Shown: one piece after another, positions 8,959-17,393 of the stretch
Layout: every line of letters starts with the position of its first letter
How positions within the stretch are numbered: position 1 is the stretch's first letter
Assembly (NCBI GenBank): GCA_947455255.1
Contig: CANGOA010000005.1
Span: 1 to 56,797, forward strand
Direction of reading: 5' to 3'
DNA length: 56,797 bases
Origin: Flavobacteriia bacterium
Lineage (GTDB): Bacteria > Bacteroidota > Bacteroidia > Flavobacteriales_D > Crocinitomicaceae
Notes under the pieces: model-generated
The model's input: only the letters and a program-made list of their open reading frames with translations
Databases searched by the model: none
Told to the model about the DNA's origin: nothing
Translations under genes and position numbers: made by a program

Positions 8959-10222
8959 TGATGAATTTTTTGAGTAATTCCGAGATAGGTATGAATTTTG
9001 AAAAACTTATGTTTTCGTAGGTATCGTAAATATCGTGGTAATTTTTATTCGGTCCCATCGTGTAAATAAAAAAAGCTGGGACACCTCTTTCAGAAAACCA
9101 GTAATGATCTGAATTTGCTGCTGGACCTCTAGATTTTACAATAGGGACATAGTTTTCTTTGGAGTTGATGTCTATGAGTTGTTGGTATTTTTCGGAATGT
9201 TTCGTAGCATTAACGACTGTGATTCCTTCTTCACCACTCCCCATGATGTCAACATTTACTAGGAATTCAATATCTTCTAACTTCAACCATGGATATTGAA
9301 CAAAGTATCCTGAGCCAAGTAACCCTGCTTCTTCTCCTGCAAAAGCGATAAAAACTAGGTTGTATTTTACAGTGTTTTTAGCATAATAGCGTGCCAATTC
9401 AAGTAACATGGCAACACCAGAAGCATTGTCATTTGCTCCAGGAAAATATGTGTTTTTCCCCATTTTTCCTAAATGGTCATAATGGGCGGTAAGGACGATT
9501 GTTTTTTTTGTTTTTTTGATTGCAGGTATCGTACCAATGACATTTGTAGATAAATAATTTTCTTTAAATCGCGCTTGAATCTGTGTTTTAATCGTTGAAA
9601 CACCAATAAATTTATACCCTTTTACATAAATCAAACTGTAAGAATATGGTTCATTTCCAACAGAGTATGTGAATTTTTCATCTGAAATCACCAATACATT
9701 TAACTGTTGTGCTAAAAGTGGAATGATTTCTAATCGCATTTTTTTAAGCGAATCACCCTTGATATTTCGAATATCGATGACACAACCCGTTACATTTTCA
9801 GTAATCTTTCGCTTCGAATCTAAAAAGCGCTCTTTTAATTGTTGGTCAAATAGTTCATCTGTTCTGAGTGAAATATAGTTCCAGATTTCATTGCTTGATC
9901 CAGAATTTGGATCGACCATAAAGTCAACTCCTGGTATTAAAGTGTCATTATTAAGAATAACAGACATTTCTCCAGGAAAGGTAACAACATTATGTGCAAA
10001 GGATTGAAAATAAGAGTCGTGTCCCTTAATGTAGTTAAGACCAATTTTCGAATATTCTTTTTCAAGAAAACGTGCCGCGATGGAATCACCGTGGTTTACA
10101 TAGCCTCTTCCATGTAGTTCTTTAGAACATAATGTTTGTGTGATTCTTCTCGCTTCTTCTAACTGTGCAGAAACTGCATTAATTATAAATAAGAAGCAAA
10201 GAAAAATACTGTATTTACGCAT
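8948..10222 (-). CDS. M28 family zinc peptidase, secreted
   Basis: A 424-residue exported aminopeptidase-like M28 protein. The signal peptide is MRKYSIFLCFLFIINAVSAQ. A PA-like or protease-associated region fills about 90-230 and the M28 catalytic domain the rest, with zinc ligands His247 (TAHYDH), Asp265 (GANDNASG), Glu297/Glu298 (AGEEAG), Asp325 (NVDIMG) and His373 (SDHYWF). I chose the ATG at 10222, which gives a proper signal peptide and overlaps the upstream stop by 8 bp (ATGCGTAA), over an earlier in-frame start at 10252. Likely role: periplasmic or extracellular peptide breakdown. Confidence 0.92.
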
Positions 10223-11033
10223 AGCGACGCGCAATTTTTTGTACAAATTCAATTACGATAGGAGTATCTAATTCCCAAGAATATTCTAAGGTAAAATTGC
10301 TTAAAATTGTTTTTGCATGTGTAAAATCTGGTTGCATGTCGAAGATTTGTATCGCTTGCGTAAATGCCTCACTTGATCCGTTAAATAATTCACGGATGAT
10401 TTGCAATTTTTCATTCAATCCAAAAGCACCTTGTAAGGTATCAATTTTAGTAAACATTAGTCCTAGTGATTTATTTTGTTCTAACATTTTATCAAACAAA
10501 TCTTTAGGTGCAGAAGGTGTTTCAATAATAGGAGCTTGTAATTCTTCAACGATTGGTGTTTGAACGACTTCTACACTTTCTACCTCTTCATTCACCACAA
10601 AGGTATCTTCTTCTATCATAGGTTCCTGAAAATCACTTTCTGAAACAAGTGTTTCATGTTCAACTTTAGTATCATTGGGTTCTTCTAATTGATCAAACAA
10701 AGAGAAAGACATGTCAAACGAAGGCGCTTCAGCTTCTTTAATTTCAATAATAGGTTGTTCTTCAATAGGTTCTATTACTGGAATTTCAGGTTCCACTACG
10801 ATATGTTCGTGTGTTTGAGTTGGAATTACAGTTTCATTACTTGTTTCAACAACATCACCATAAATTTTATGTTCGTAGGCTTTATAACGAAGAATAAGTG
10901 AACGTTCGTATAATTCACGTGTGCTAGAAACTAAGGTTTCCATATCGTCTTCGCTTAATTTACCGATTTTCATGTTGTTAAATAACAATTGAATCGAAAC
11001 TAATAAATCCTCTTTTGTATCAAATTTTGACAT
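10215..11033 (-). CDS. Conserved Bacteroidota protein of unknown function
   Basis: A 272-residue cytoplasmic protein with three parts: an N-terminal helical region (1-60), a long acidic low-complexity linker rich in Val, Pro, Ile and Glu (about 70-175), and a C-terminal helical domain (about 180-272) with IDTLQGAFGLNEKLQIIRELFNG and a final IARRYA. I recall the C-terminal domain as widespread in Bacteroidota, with no assigned function. It heads the unit with the M28 peptidase, overlapping it by 8 bp. The architecture looks like an adaptor or scaffold, but that is only an impression. Confidence 0.8.
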   Translation of the reverse strand: MSKFDTKEDLLVSIQLLFNNMKIGKLSEDDMETLVSSTRELYERSLILRYKAYEHKIYGDVVETSNETVIPTQTHEHIVVEPEIPVIEPIEEQPIIEIKEAEAPSFDMSFSLFDQLEEPNDTKVEHETLVSESDFQEPMIEEDTFVVNEEVESVEVVQTPIVEELQAPIIETPSAPKDLFDKMLEQNKSLGLMFTKIDTLQGAFGLNEKLQIIRELFNGSSEAFTQAIQIFDMQPDFTHAKTILSNFTLEYSWELDTPIVIEFVQKIARRYA

Positions 11034-11059
11034 AATTCTGTTGCTTTAATGAAGTGTTG

Positions 11060-11067
11060 TAAAGGTA
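11060..11067 (-). promoter_or_regulatory. Putative -7 box for the 11033 gene
   Basis: On the minus strand this reads TACCTTTA, one mismatch from TAnnTTTG, 27 bp upstream of the ATG. It lies in the 64-bp gap after the glycosyltransferase gene. Confidence 0.4.
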
Positions 11068-11097
11068 AAAACTTTAAGAAGCTGAAAAATTTCCTCT

Positions 11098-11892
11098 TTA
11101 AAATGATTTCAACAATCCATTTTTACAAAATACTTCTCCTGCTTCCATTTTTTGATGATACATTTTTCTGCTAATAGCTGTTTGATCTTCGCGTTCTGGT
11201 CTCTCATGATACAAGTGAAACTGAACAACATGGAATTTTAGGTCAATAAATTTAAAGCCTGCTTTCTTCATTCTCCATTCGATATCACAATCTTCTCCAT
11301 AACCAGTGATTTCATAATCTTCGTCGAAACCGTTAACAGTATTTAAGATATGTCTTGGTATAGCCATATTACAACCTATGATATTTGGATTCTTTTTGTA
11401 CTTAATTGGTTTCCATGGTAGTCTAAAACTATCTTCTACACGTGTACTTCCATTCAGAATCATTTCCCATTTGGAAGGTTTTATAGCATTGGAATTTAAT
11501 AGTTTAGTAGAAGTTTTTTCATCTAAATTTGTTCGTTTTGCATACAACACAGTTTCTTGATCGTAATGATTTACGTAGGTTTTAAGGTAGGTTGGATGTA
11601 GTACACAATCTCCATCGATAAAGACACATAAATCTTCCTGAGAATCGCGTAACGCTACATTCAATATTTTATTTTTACGAAAACCAATGTCTTCTTGTGT
11701 ATAATGTGTAATTGGAAAAGAATACTGAATGCTTTGAATAAAATTTTGCATCACTTCTGAATTTCCATCTTCTACAACTGAAACCTTAAAATTGCGATAT
11801 GTTTGCTGCTCTACAGAATCAAGGACTTTTTTAAGAAATGTAGTGTTTTTATATACAGCGATGATTAATCGCACTGAAACGCTTGAGCTCAT
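11098..11892 (-). CDS. Family 2 glycosyltransferase
   Basis: A 264-residue GT-A fold glycosyltransferase with no membrane segment. The donor-binding strand is RLIIAVYKNTTFLKKVLDSVEQQ, the metal-binding motif is FIDGDCVLHP (Asp93-Gly-Asp95), and a GYGEDCDIEWRM motif near residue 205 resembles the galactosyltransferase-like C-terminal acceptor region. Donor and acceptor cannot be told. It starts 3 bp after the DUF4143-like gene and is last in the rlmN operon. Confidence 0.87.
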   Translation of the reverse strand: MSSSVSVRLIIAVYKNTTFLKKVLDSVEQQTYRNFKVSVVEDGNSEVMQNFIQSIQYSFPITHYTQEDIGFRKNKILNVALRDSQEDLCVFIDGDCVLHPTYLKTYVNHYDQETVLYAKRTNLDEKTSTKLLNSNAIKPSKWEMILNGSTRVEDSFRLPWKPIKYKKNPNIIGCNMAIPRHILNTVNGFDEDYEITGYGEDCDIEWRMKKAGFKFIDLKFHVVQFHLYHERPEREDQTAISRKMYHQKMEAGEVFCKNGLLKSF

Positions 11893-11895
11893 AAT

Positions 11896-13023
11896 TTATT
11901 TTTTACTTAAAAATCCCCAATAGGTTGTACGATTGAGTGCAAACAATCCTGCTTCTGGGTAATATTTTTTGAAACTAGCTGGAAATTTCGGTTTTTTTCG
12001 TTTATCCCACAAAGATTTGTACGCCATTAATTTACCCTCACGTTCTTCGATAAAATCCATTTGTTGCTTGGTATGGGTTTTCCAGAAGTAATAATTCGCC
12101 TTTAAACCATTGTAATCGTTCCATTTGATACGCTCAGCAATTAGCCAGTTTTTCCATAAGGCATCTAAGTCGTTTCGTAACTCAAACCCATGAAAATTTT
12201 GTATAATCGCATTGCGAACACCATTATCAAGGAAATAGACCGTATGGGTTTTCTTAAGTTCGTACGTGTTGTTGTTGAAATAGCAAGGTATTTTTCTAAG
12301 AATGTATGCTTTTTCTAGCAAGTCAATGTAGCGTTCAACGGTTTCATTGTCTAATCCACAGCGCAACCCTACGTCGTTATATGAGATTGCTTGTCCGATT
12401 TCAAAGGCAAGTATTTGTAACATTTTGAGGAGTTTAGCTCCTTTATTAATCCGTTCATTTGGATTTAGTTGTGTGAAAATGGCATCTTTGACCAACGCTT
12501 TTAAGAAGATTTCTGCCGCTTCTGGCTGATCAACTACGGCAGGATAATTTCCAAACACAATGCGTTGTTCTAGTCGTTTATCGAATTCTATGATTCCTTG
12601 TTGATTTGCTATTTCTTGAAAAAGCAAGGGAAAAATATTGATTTCCAAGCCCTCCATTTGTAATACATCACGAAGTACTTGATCGAGTATTGGTTCGTAT
12701 GAGCATAAAAGTACCAAGTTAATAGCTGCATTTTTATCGAGTACTTCCTCTATAATGTCCTGTAAATTAGATAGGTATTGTGCATCACGAATTAAAATGT
12801 ATTTTTTATCTCCAAAATAGGGGAGATAACCATTCGATTTAAGTGCTTCGATTTCTTTTCGTACTTTTTTCTTTGATGCATCAACTTCCAAAATGGTTTC
12901 AGGTTGTTCTATACAACTAACAACCAATTCAAATTTTTGGACACCGCGAGTACCCAACAATAAAAGGATGTTGTGGCTTGCTAAATGTTCTTTGATTTTA
13001 GGGGCAATGTACCTTTGAATCAT
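11896..13023 (-). CDS. Degenerate AAA_14/DUF4143-type protein
   Basis: A 375-residue protein with the layout of AAA_14 plus DUF4143 ATPases: N-terminal P-loop domain, winged-helix middle (LLKMLQILAFEIGQAISYNDVG), then a C-terminal nuclease-like domain. Its key motifs have decayed. The P-loop reads LLLGTRGVQKFEL in place of the usual GPRQVGKTT, so the Lys-Ser/Thr pair is gone. Walker B reads ILIRDAQYL without the usual Glu. The C-terminal EVD...EVK pattern reads QMD...AYK. It overlaps the rlmN stop by 4 bp (ATGA). The frame is intact, so it may be a kept binding protein and not a pseudogene. Confidence 0.8.
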   Translation of the reverse strand: MIQRYIAPKIKEHLASHNILLLLGTRGVQKFELVVSCIEQPETILEVDASKKKVRKEIEALKSNGYLPYFGDKKYILIRDAQYLSNLQDIIEEVLDKNAAINLVLLCSYEPILDQVLRDVLQMEGLEINIFPLLFQEIANQQGIIEFDKRLEQRIVFGNYPAVVDQPEAAEIFLKALVKDAIFTQLNPNERINKGAKLLKMLQILAFEIGQAISYNDVGLRCGLDNETVERYIDLLEKAYILRKIPCYFNNNTYELKKTHTVYFLDNGVRNAIIQNFHGFELRNDLDALWKNWLIAERIKWNDYNGLKANYYFWKTHTKQQMDFIEEREGKLMAYKSLWDKRKKPKFPASFKKYYPEAGLFALNRTTYWGFLSKK

Positions 13024-14093
13024 TTTTTCAGAATTCGTTCTTCTTTAGCGATTGTTTTGTTTTTGTTTGCCAATTGTCCACATGCAGCGTCAATGTCTTT
13101 TCCACGACTTCTTCGAACGTTCACAATTAAATTTCGAGCTTCTAAAAATTCAGCAAAAGCATTAGTCGCTTTTTCGTCAGCCTTTTGAAAACTTTCTCCA
13201 TCAATCGGGTTGTACTCAATGATGTTGATTTTACATGGAACGCACTTGCAAAATTCTGCTAATTCCTTCGCATCCATCAAGGTATCGTTGAAATCTTTGA
13301 AAATAATGTATTCGAACGTTACGCGTGTTCCTGTTTTTTCATGGAAATAGATTAATGCTTCTTTCAATGTTTCCAAGTTATTAGATTCATTGATTTCCAT
13401 GATTTTATTGCGTTTGTCATCATTTGCAGCATGTAACGATAAGGCTAAATTGAATTTTACCTCATCGTCACCTAATTGCTTAATCATTTTTGCAATGCCT
13501 GCAGTAGATACGGTAATACGCTTTGGTGACATTCCTAAGCCTGATTCTGACGTCAAGATTTCAGTTGAACGCAATACGTTTTTGTAATTTAATAAGGGTT
13601 CACCCATTCCCATATAGACAATGTTTGTGAGTGATTGTCCATAACGGGATTCAGCTTGATTTTTGAGGTATACAACCTGATCAACGATTTCACCAGCAGT
13701 TAAATTTCGTAACAATTTTAGTTTACCTGTTGCACAAAATGTACACGCCAAACTACATCCCACTTGTGAAGAAATACAAGCGGTTGTTCGTGAGGTTGTT
13801 GGAATTAATACGCCTTCAACGACTTTGTTTGGTTCCACTTCAAATGCACATTTGATGGTTTTGTCTGAACTAATTTGTTGGTCGTCTAACGTGATTTTAT
13901 CAATGAAAAATTTAGTTTCTAATTGGTCACGTAAACCCACACTTAAATTGGACATTTCACCAAATGAACCGCAATTCTTTTTCCAAAGCCATTCATACAC
14001 TTGTTTTGCGCGAAATCCTTTTTCTCCAAGTTCTACAAATGCAGCTTGTAACTCAGTTAATGATAAATTACGAATGTTGATTTTCTTTTCCAT
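13020..14093 (-). CDS. rlmN: 23S rRNA (A2503-C2)/tRNA (A37-C2) methyltransferase RlmN
   Basis: A radical SAM enzyme of 357 residues that methylates C2 of A2503 in 23S rRNA and A37 of some tRNAs. The CX3CX2C cluster motif is CSLACTFC (Cys113, 117, 120), the GEP motif is MGMGEPL, and the methyl-carrying cysteine is Cys338 in DAACGQL. The general-base region is VVEGVLIP. I use the ATG at 14093. A possible TTG at 14111 lies within the -7 box of the promoter. It leads an operon with the DUF4143-like protein and glycosyltransferase. Confidence 0.96.
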   Translation of the reverse strand: MEKKINIRNLSLTELQAAFVELGEKGFRAKQVYEWLWKKNCGSFGEMSNLSVGLRDQLETKFFIDKITLDDQQISSDKTIKCAFEVEPNKVVEGVLIPTTSRTTACISSQVGCSLACTFCATGKLKLLRNLTAGEIVDQVVYLKNQAESRYGQSLTNIVYMGMGEPLLNYKNVLRSTEILTSESGLGMSPKRITVSTAGIAKMIKQLGDDEVKFNLALSLHAANDDKRNKIMEINESNNLETLKEALIYFHEKTGTRVTFEYIIFKDFNDTLMDAKELAEFCKCVPCKINIIEYNPIDGESFQKADEKATNAFAEFLEARNLIVNVRRSRGKDIDAACGQLANKNKTIAKEERILKK

Positions 14094-14108
14094 GGGTGAA
14101 ATTGTATT

Positions 14109-14136
14109 CAAAGGTAGTGATAAACTTATTATTCAA
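14109..14136 (-). promoter_or_regulatory. rlmN promoter
   Basis: On the minus strand: TTG (14136-14134), 17-nt spacer, TACCTTTG (14116-14109), an exact TAnnTTTG match, about 15 bp before the ATG. Confidence 0.7.
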
Positions 14137-14182
14137 TTTTCAATGTTGTAATTATTTGGAGTGAATTTCAACTTGCCCGTAT

Positions 14183-14200
14183 GAGGGGGAGCGAGGGGGA
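14183..14200. repeat. Short G-rich direct repeat
   Basis: GAGGGGGA occurs at 14183-14190 and 14193-14200, a 10-bp period, in the gap between the sulfatase stop and the rlmN start. It stands out in A/T-rich surroundings. No gene or hairpin explains it. Confidence 0.5.
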
Positions 14201-14219
14201 GAAACTTCATTTGAGTATT

Positions 14220-16085
14220 TTACAATCCCTTATAATAACGATATACCTCATTCAATAACGCATTTCCCTTCTTGATTTCTGCTTTCCGATCTTTTGGATC
14301 AAATAAATCTTCTATGTAAATGTTGCTTTGCATTTGAAAGGTCATATTTCCTTTTGGCGTCACCCAACCATACCCTTTGTTGATGGTATGTAATGCAAAT
14401 TCGGGTACTTTTGGATTCATTAAATCCTTACTCCAAGGATAGTTTCTGGAATCGATTCCTAATTGATAAAGTAGGGTCGCAGCAATATCTGTTTGTGAAC
14501 CAAGCGTATTGATTTTCTTTTTTCGGTATGCTGGTTTAATCACTTCACCCCAAAATAATAATGGGATACGGAAAAATGGACCAACGTGTGGACTTTCATT
14601 GAAGGGTGTACCATGTCCATGATCTGCAACAAAAATAAATAAGGTGTTTTTATAGCTTGGTAATTTTTTTGCTTGACGTATAAACGCACCAATCGCTTTA
14701 TCACTATAGACAATCGAATTCATATAATCTGCTTCAACACCATCAAATTTTTGTTTTCCATGTTTTGGGTGGTCGTATGGTGCATGAGAACTTCCAGTGA
14801 AAACACATTGTAGAAATGGTTGTTTGGCTTGTTTGATTTCCTTTAAAAAGAAACGGTAGAGATCTGGATCGTAATAATTCAATTTTCCACGAGGAATATT
14901 TGGTAAATTATTCTCGTCGATGACTTTATCAAATCCATGATCCATCAAGTAGCCACCAATGTTTCCATACTTTAAATCACCACCGAAAAGGTAAGAACTC
15001 GTATATCCTCGTTTTTTCAACTCTTGGTTAATACTTCTGATTTTTCGATGTTTTTCTGGTTGCATGGTAATGGAAACTTCTGGAATTGCTGGAAAACCAC
15101 TGAAAATGGTTGAGTTACCAATCTCGGAAGTTCCACTTGCTGCGCGTACATTTGTAAATAATAGTCCTTCGGAAGCGAGTTTGTCAAAGTTTGGAGTAGC
15201 ACCTTTCGTATCACTTAAACAACCCATCGCATTTGCTGACCAGCCTTCTAACACCACAAAAACGATGTTTGGTTTTTGGGTAGTCAGAAAATAGTTGTTA
15301 TGTTGTGTTGGATAGGTGTATAATTCTTTGACGAGTTGTTGAGAAACTAGTGTATCCATTTTAGGCATAAATTCATCAATGTCTGTACGGTTATACAACA
15401 AATAACTTTTCGCAAAATTGTAGCTACTGTTAATGGATAAATCGTTGTTTAAAGGATTTGTAGAATAAATTGCTGCATTAATGTTTAATGGAATCTGTTG
15501 GAAACCACCACGAAGCAAGATAAAACTAGTACCTCCAAAAAGTATAAATGAGCCTAAAAATGCAAGGGTTCTTAACGACCAATGTTTAGGTATTCGAATG
15601 GGTTCAAGTCTGAATAACCAGCGCATGCCTTTCCAAGCGACAAACACTTCCAAACAAAAAAAGAAAATGTACCAAAAAGTACTACTCCAAGGCGCTGTTC
15701 TAAATACTTCATCAGGATTTGAAAGATGTTTAAAAACACGGGACGTTAATTTGTGGTTCCATTCATCGTATACATTAATTTCTCCGCTGTGTATAAGGCA
15801 GGCTAAAATGATTTCAAATACTAAGATGCTATAAAAAGTGAGTGAAATCCAACGTTTATTTGATATGAGTTTTAGACTGAGAAATAAGATAGGTAAAATA
15901 CACAATGCCCCCGCCATACCTAGATCAAGTCGTAAAGAAAAAACGAAGGATTGTAACCACTCAAAAAAGGTTGAACTTTGAAATTTTCGCCAATGAAACA
16001 GCGAAAAGGTAATCCGTTGAAAATCGAAGAGTAGTATCCAAAAAAGTAGAAGTTTAAAAAAATCGAATGTTAGTTTTTTGAACAT
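14220..16085 (-). CDS. LTA synthase-like membrane sulfatase/phosphoglycerol transferase
   Basis: A 621-residue alkaline-phosphatase-superfamily protein: five N-terminal membrane segments (about 11-30, 55-72, 80-100, 135-152, 172-192), then a periplasmic sulfatase-fold domain. The metal/nucleophile set resembles LtaS: Glu280 (VVLEGWS), likely Thr319 (SGTSE), and VADHGHG near residue 500, with SSHAPYDHP as the substrate-side motif. In Gram-negatives, relatives transfer phosphoglycerol or phosphoethanolamine to glycans or lipids, so the substrate is open. I chose the ATG at 16085, where membrane segment 1 begins; an earlier in-frame start at 16163 overlaps the folD promoter region. Confidence 0.87.
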   Translation of the reverse strand: MFKKLTFDFFKLLLFWILLFDFQRITFSLFHWRKFQSSTFFEWLQSFVFSLRLDLGMAGALCILPILFLSLKLISNKRWISLTFYSILVFEIILACLIHSGEINVYDEWNHKLTSRVFKHLSNPDEVFRTAPWSSTFWYIFFFCLEVFVAWKGMRWLFRLEPIRIPKHWSLRTLAFLGSFILFGGTSFILLRGGFQQIPLNINAAIYSTNPLNNDLSINSSYNFAKSYLLYNRTDIDEFMPKMDTLVSQQLVKELYTYPTQHNNYFLTTQKPNIVFVVLEGWSANAMGCLSDTKGATPNFDKLASEGLLFTNVRAASGTSEIGNSTIFSGFPAIPEVSITMQPEKHRKIRSINQELKKRGYTSSYLFGGDLKYGNIGGYLMDHGFDKVIDENNLPNIPRGKLNYYDPDLYRFFLKEIKQAKQPFLQCVFTGSSHAPYDHPKHGKQKFDGVEADYMNSIVYSDKAIGAFIRQAKKLPSYKNTLFIFVADHGHGTPFNESPHVGPFFRIPLLFWGEVIKPAYRKKKINTLGSQTDIAATLLYQLGIDSRNYPWSKDLMNPKVPEFALHTINKGYGWVTPKGNMTFQMQSNIYIEDLFDPKDRKAEIKKGNALLNEVYRYYKGL

Positions 16086-16147
16086 ATTGGATGATATTGA
16101 ACAACAAAAATACGATAAAATTGAATGTATTACCCCACTTAAAATCG

Positions 16148-16155
16148 TATCTTTG
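16148..16155 (+). promoter_or_regulatory. folD -7 box
   Basis: TATCTTTG is an exact TAnnTTTG match, 20 bp before the folD ATG. A TTG at 16121-16123 is 24 nt upstream, slightly long. Confidence 0.6.
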
Positions 16156-16174
16156 CGCCACAAAACTCATTCAA

Positions 16175-17053
16175 ATGAAACTACTCGACGGAAAAGCTAC
16201 GGCCATTGCTATCAAGCAAGAACTTGCCCAAGCGGTGAAAGATAGAAAGGCTGCAGGTAAAAAAATACCTCACCTTGCTGCTATTTTAGTGGGTACCGAT
16301 GGAGGTTCGATGACCTATGTTGCTGCGAAAGTAAAAGCATGTGAAGAATGTGGTTTTGAAAGTACCTTGATTCGTTATGATGATTCTGTTTCGGAAGAAA
16401 CTTTGTTACGTCGTGTACAGCAATTAAATGAGGACTCAAGCATTGACGGATTTATTGTTCAGTTACCACTTCCTGCTCATATTGATGAGATGAAAGTTAC
16501 CTTAGCGATTGACCCTAAAAAGGACGTAGATGGTTTTCATCCGTTTAACGTTGGTAACATGGTGCTTAATTTACCTGGTTTTTTATCTGCAACACCTGCT
16601 GGAATCATGGAATTGATGCACCGTAATGACATTGTTACAGAAGGAAAACATTGTGTGATTATCGGTCGTTCAAACATCGTTGGTACGCCACTAAGCATCA
16701 TGCTTACACGTAACACAAATCCAGGAAATTGTACCGTAACATTGACACATTCGCATACACAAAACTTGCGCGATATTTGTCTAACAGCTGATATCTTAAT
16801 TGCTGCACTTGGTCAACCAGAATTTGTGACTGCCGACATGATCAAACCGGGAGCAGTTGTGATTGATGTAGGAACATCCCGAATTGAAGATGCTACTAAA
16901 AAAAGTGGTTGGAGATTGGCAGGTGATGTAAAGTTTGATGAGGTTGCTCCAAAATGTTCGTTTATATCTCCAGTACCAGGTGGTGTGGGTCCAATGACTA
17001 TCGCGTCTTTGATGATAAACACCTTGAAGGCTATGGATTTGAAAGGAAAGTAA
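16175..17053 (+). CDS. folD: Methylenetetrahydrofolate dehydrogenase/cyclohydrolase FolD
   Basis: The bifunctional folate enzyme converts 5,10-methylene-THF to 10-formyl-THF through NADP-dependent oxidation and hydrolysis, in the cytosol. The 292 residues show the [10 protein letters not shown] catalytic motif (with the Lys), [19 protein letters not shown], the dinucleotide-binding [11 protein letters not shown] and the C-terminal [12 protein letters not shown]. Length fits. I chose the ATG at 16175, 20 bp after the -7 box; earlier in-frame codons lie upstream of the promoter. It is divergent from the sulfatase gene and convergent with the tRNA. Confidence 0.97.
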   Translation: MKLLDGKATAIAIKQELAQAVKDRKAAGKKIPHLAAILVGTDGGSMTYVAAKVKACEECGFESTLIRYDDSVSEETLLRRVQQLNEDSSIDGFIVQLPLPAHIDEMKVTLAIDPKKDVDGFHPFNVGNMVLNLPGFLSATPAGIMELMHRNDIVTEGKHCVIIGRSNIVGTPLSIMLTRNTNPGNCTVTLTHSHTQNLRDICLTADILIAALGQPEFVTADMIKPGAVVIDVGTSRIEDATKKSGWRLAGDVKFDEVAPKCSFISPVPGGVGPMTIASLMINTLKAMDLKGK

Positions 17054-17055
17054 AG

Positions 17056-17076
17056 GAGTGACGAGTGTTGAGTTAA
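17056..17076 (+). repeat. Heptanucleotide array E
   Basis: Three units after the folD stop: gagtgac, gagtgtt, gagttaa. Confidence 0.65.
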
Positions 17077-17119
17077 AATAATAGTGGTAAAGACGCAATA
17101 CATTGCTTATCATAGAAGT

Positions 17120-17153
17120 AAAAAAAGGTGAAAATAACTTTTCACCTTTTTTT
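17120..17153. terminator. Bidirectional terminator between folD and tRNA-Arg
   Basis: AGGTGAAAA (17126-17134) pairs perfectly with TTTTCACCT (17139-17147) around TAAC; the stem extends into flanking A and T runs on both sides. It can end the folD transcript on plus and the tRNA transcript on minus. Confidence 0.88.
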
Positions 17154-17154
17154 G

Positions 17155-17228
17155 TGACCGCGGAGGGATTCTAACCCCCAACCCTCAGAGCCGAAATCTG
17201 ATGCGCTATACAGTTGCGCCACGCAGCC
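17155..17228 (-). tRNA. tRNA-Arg (anticodon UCG)
   Basis: All four arms fold on the minus strand in 74 nt without an encoded CCA: acceptor GGCTGCG with CGCGGTC and discriminator A, D stem GCGC/GCGC, anticodon stem TCAGA/TCTGA with loop TTTCGGC (anticodon TCG, reading CGA), variable GGGTT, and T stem GGGGG/CCCTC. Two near-universal bases differ. The D loop AACTGTATA has U at position 19 in place of G, and the T loop TTAGAAT has A at 56 in place of C. The changes are complementary, so the 19-56 tertiary pair becomes U-A. Most bacteria read CGA with an ACG (inosine) tRNA. Confidence 0.9.
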
Positions 17229-17258
17229 ATTTTGGAAAGTGGTGCAAATACCTTCAGG

Positions 17259-17279
17259 TACAGTTGCGCCACGCAGCCA
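17259..17279 (-). repeat. Partial duplicate of the tRNA 5' end
   Basis: 21 bp identical to 17209-17229, that is, the first 20 nt of the tRNA plus one flanking base, 50 bp upstream in the tRNA's direction. It covers the acceptor 5' strand, D stem and part of the D loop. It may be a scar of recombination or element excision. Confidence 0.85.
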
Positions 17280-17302
17280 GAATAAATTGAATTTTCCTCC
17301 AA

Positions 17303-17334
17303 CAAAGTTAAATAAATTCGTTAATATAGTGCAA
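17303..17334 (-). promoter_or_regulatory. tRNA-Arg promoter
   Basis: On the minus strand: TTG (17334-17332), 21-nt spacer, TAACTTTG (17310-17303), an exact TAnnTTTG match. It lies upstream of both the 21-bp partial copy and the full tRNA, so the precursor would carry both. Confidence 0.6.
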
Positions 17335-17350
17335 AGCGGAAAATTTAAAA

Positions 17351-17358
17351 TAAATTTG
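17351..17358 (+). promoter_or_regulatory. Putative porZ -7 box
   Basis: TAAATTTG fits TAnnTTTG and is 35 bp before the porZ ATG. No clear TTG is placed upstream. The 340-bp gap 17054-17393 is otherwise filled by the array, terminator, tRNA and its partial copy. Confidence 0.4.
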
Positions 17359-17393
17359 ATACGCATTCGTTTTATTTAGTTCGAATTCTTTTT

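Noticed and set aside
16796-17113. Minus-strand open frames over the end of folD
   Set aside because: folD is certain in the same place, and these frames run through the terminator without a promoter or signal.
17142-17366. Open frame across the tRNA on the minus strand
   Set aside because: It translates the tRNA and its partial copy; the tRNA fold explains the sequence.
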